Assembly (NCBI GenBank): GCA_029287695.1
Contig: JARFQQ010000113.1
Span: forward strand, 1 to 6,284
Direction of reading: 5' to 3'
Source of the DNA: Gammaproteobacteria bacterium
Lineage (GTDB): Bacteria > Pseudomonadota > Gammaproteobacteria > Chromatiales > Chromatiaceae
Length of the DNA: 6,284 bases
The notes beneath the pieces are model-generated. The model searched no databases. It saw only the letters and a program-made list of their open reading frames with translations, and was not told the DNA's origin. The stretch's first letter is position 1. Every line of letters begins with the position of its first letter. Shown here in pieces: positions 5,026-6,284 of the stretch. The translations under genes and the position numbers were made by a program.

Positions 5026-6191
5026 CTGGGTTTGACGGTGTATCCCCGGAGTTGATGCGCAAAACGCTCCAGTGCGTCGACACCGGTTGCCTCGGCCTGC
5101 CTGATCCATTCCTGCAGGGATTCGAGACGCACCTCCTGGGAAGCAGCCGTGCGTTCCCACAGCTGGCTCAGGCGCTGCTGGTACTGGTAGACAGTCGCCA
5201 GCGCCTGGCTCTCCTGGAGAATTCGCTGCAGTTTCTCGCGAGCCGCGGCATCGAGCACCGCCTGGTTCGCAAGCAACTTGCGGGCGGCGCGGTATTTCTT
5301 GCGGCAAGCCGATTCCGAATCACAGAGCTCGGCCTTGAGGACAGGACGCACGACCTGGCGCGCGAAGTTCGACAACACCTGCAGGCGATTGCCGAGAACG
5401 GCGCTGACCGTATCGAGGTCGACGGTCATCTTTTCAGGGATCACCCTGATTTTCGGTGCAACCTTGCGAACCTTCGCCATGCCAAGGATTTCGAGCAGGC
5501 GGATATAGAACCAGCCGATATCGAACTCGTACCACTTGTAGGAGAGGCGCGCCGATGATGCGAAGGCGTGGTGGTTGTTGTGCAACTCCTCACCGCCGAT
5601 CAGGATTCCCCAGGGTGCGATATTGGTCGAGGCATCGGTGGTGTTCCAGTTGCGGTAACCCCGGAAGTGGGCAAGTCCATTGATGACGCCGGCGGCCCAG
5701 AAGGGAATCCAGATCATCTGCACGCCCCAGACCAGCAGGCCTGGCAGGCCGAAAAGAAGCAGGTCGACGAGCAGCATGATCGTGATACCGAGCCAGGGCA
5801 TGGGCGCATAGAGCTTGCGCTCGAGCCAGTCATCCGGTGTGCCGCGCCCGTACTTGTCGAGCATCTCGCTGTCCTGCGTGGCCTTGCGATAAAGCAAGGC
5901 GCCGCCCCACAAAACCCTGTTGAGCCCCTCCACCTGCGGGCTGTGCGGGTCCTCTTCGGTTTCGCACTTGGCGTGATGCTTGCGGTGCACGGCCACCCAT
6001 TCGCGCGTGACCATGCCCGTCGTCAGCCAGAGCCAGAAACGGAAAAAGTGTGACGGCACAGAACCGAGATCGAGGGCGCGGTGCGCCTGGGCACGGTGAA
6101 GGAAAATCGTGACGGCCGCGATGGTGATGTGTGTCAGGCCGAGGGTCACCAGCAGCAGTTGCCACCAGTTGAGATCAAGAAGGGAATGCAT
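5022..6191 (-). CDS. desA: Membrane acyl desaturase, DesA-like (delta-9 type)
   Basis: An integral-membrane di-iron desaturase that would introduce a double bond into acyl chains of phospholipid or acyl-CoA, using oxygen, to adjust membrane fluidity. The 389 residues show all three histidine boxes: HRAQAH (32-37), HRKHH (69-73) and HNNHH (204-208). The extra ligand region GLAHFRGYRNW lies at 172-182, and HAKCETEEDPHSPQ (73-86) is typical of the family. Hydrophobic segments flank the boxes (about 10-30, 48-60, 133-170). The C-terminal part, 240-389, is a soluble, charged, helical extension beginning IRVIPEKMTVDLDTV, as remembered in Pseudomonas aeruginosa DesA of similar size. The ATG at 6191 has only a weak AGAGA ribosome-binding site. 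The stop overlaps the PqiA-like gene, so the two are co-translated, suggesting a common membrane-lipid task. Substrate type is inference. Confidence 0.88.
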   Translation of the reverse strand: MHSLLDLNWWQLLLVTLGLTHITIAAVTIFLHRAQAHRALDLGSVPSHFFRFWLWLTTGMVTREWVAVHRKHHAKCETEEDPHSPQVEGLNRVLWGGALLYRKATQDSEMLDKYGRGTPDDWLERKLYAPMPWLGITIMLLVDLLLFGLPGLLVWGVQMIWIPFWAAGVINGLAHFRGYRNWNTTDASTNIAPWGILIGGEELHNNHHAFASSARLSYKWYEFDIGWFYIRLLEILGMAKVRKVAPKIRVIPEKMTVDLDTVSAVLGNRLQVLSNFARQVVRPVLKAELCDSESACRKKYRAARKLLANQAVLDAAAREKLQRILQESQALATVYQYQQRLSQLWERTAASQEVRLESLQEWIRQAEATGVDALERFAHQLRGYTVKPR

Positions 6192-6229
6192 TCAGTAATG
6201 TCTCTGTTTTCAATAAGGTATCCGGGCGG

Positions 6230-6238
6230 ACTATAGCA
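6230..6238 (-). promoter_or_regulatory. Candidate extended -10 promoter of the desaturase gene
   Basis: On the minus strand TGC followed by TATAGT (plus 6238-6230) fits an extended -10 element and lies about 38 bases upstream of the desaturase ATG. No recognisable -35 stands 17 bases upstream (GCGGAT), which is tolerated by extended -10 promoters. Leader length would be about 30 bases. Confidence 0.4.
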
Positions 6239-6265
6239 GAATCGGCGCCGCGATCCGCGCACGTC

Positions 6266-6284
6266 TGCCCCTGATATCGGGGCA
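6266..6284. repeat. Inverted repeat at the right window edge
   Basis: TGCCCC (6266-6271) and GGGGCA (6279-6284) form a 6-bp GC-rich stem with a 7-base loop containing GATATC. It lies upstream of the desaturase promoter candidate. It could be the stem of a terminator for a gene entering from the right; the sequence after it on the minus strand has no T-run, and the plus side is cut off by the window edge. Confidence 0.3.

Noticed and set aside
4180..5307. A longer 375-residue version of the PqiA-like protein starting at 5307
   Set aside because: The first 94 residues lie inside the desaturase gene in another frame and read as low-complexity Pro/Gly/Arg-rich sequence. The start at 5025, with the ATGA overlap and an immediate hydrophobic segment, is much more natural.
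1..6284. CRISPR arrays, tRNA or rRNA genes, transposases or integration sites
   Set aside because: No regularly spaced repeats, no tRNA-like fold and no transposase or integrase motifs were seen; coding density is normal throughout.

Overview
The window looks like chromosomal DNA of a GC-rich gammaproteobacterium. Three things point there: a monofunctional hisB followed by hisH and hisA, a Pseudomonas DesA-type acyl desaturase with a long C-terminal extension, and compact operons with 1 to 4 base overlaps. This is an inference from gene order and protein character, not from a database search.

Layout. Bases 1-1552 (minus strand) hold the histidine genes hisB-hisH-hisA, with hisA running off the left edge. 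An intrinsic terminator at 1647-1671, pointing left, ends the unit to its right. Bases 1761-2763 (minus strand) encode two small secreted DsrE-family proteins, here called A (1761-2231) and B (2329-2763). Each has a signal peptide and a single conserved cysteine. Divergent from them, bases 2940-4195 (plus strand) encode an ECF sigma factor and, overlapping it by 4 bases, a single-pass membrane protein. That protein has an anti-sigma-like cytoplasmic segment and a C-terminal extracytoplasmic domain that resembles A and B, including the lone Cys. Bases 4180-6191 (minus strand) hold a desaturase gene and an overlapping PqiA-like membrane protein gene; the latter runs tail to tail into the anti-sigma gene with a 16-base overlap.

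The part most worth attention is 1761-4195. I read it as a cell-envelope signalling module in which DsrE-type domains, best known from cytoplasmic sulfur-relay proteins (DsrEFH, TusBCD), have been moved to the periplasm. One is tethered to the anti-sigma factor and two are secreted. A plausible model is that the domains associate or exchange sulfur or thiol state through their single cysteines and so control release of the sigma factor. Upstream of both A and B, on the minus strand, lies the same arrangement GGAAyAA-N8-ACmGCCA, a candidate ECF promoter linking the secreted proteins to the sigma factor. The signal, the chemistry and the regulon are inference.

The histidine genes and the desaturase/PqiA-like pair are ordinary housekeeping or membrane-lipid neighbours, with no sign that they belong to the module.
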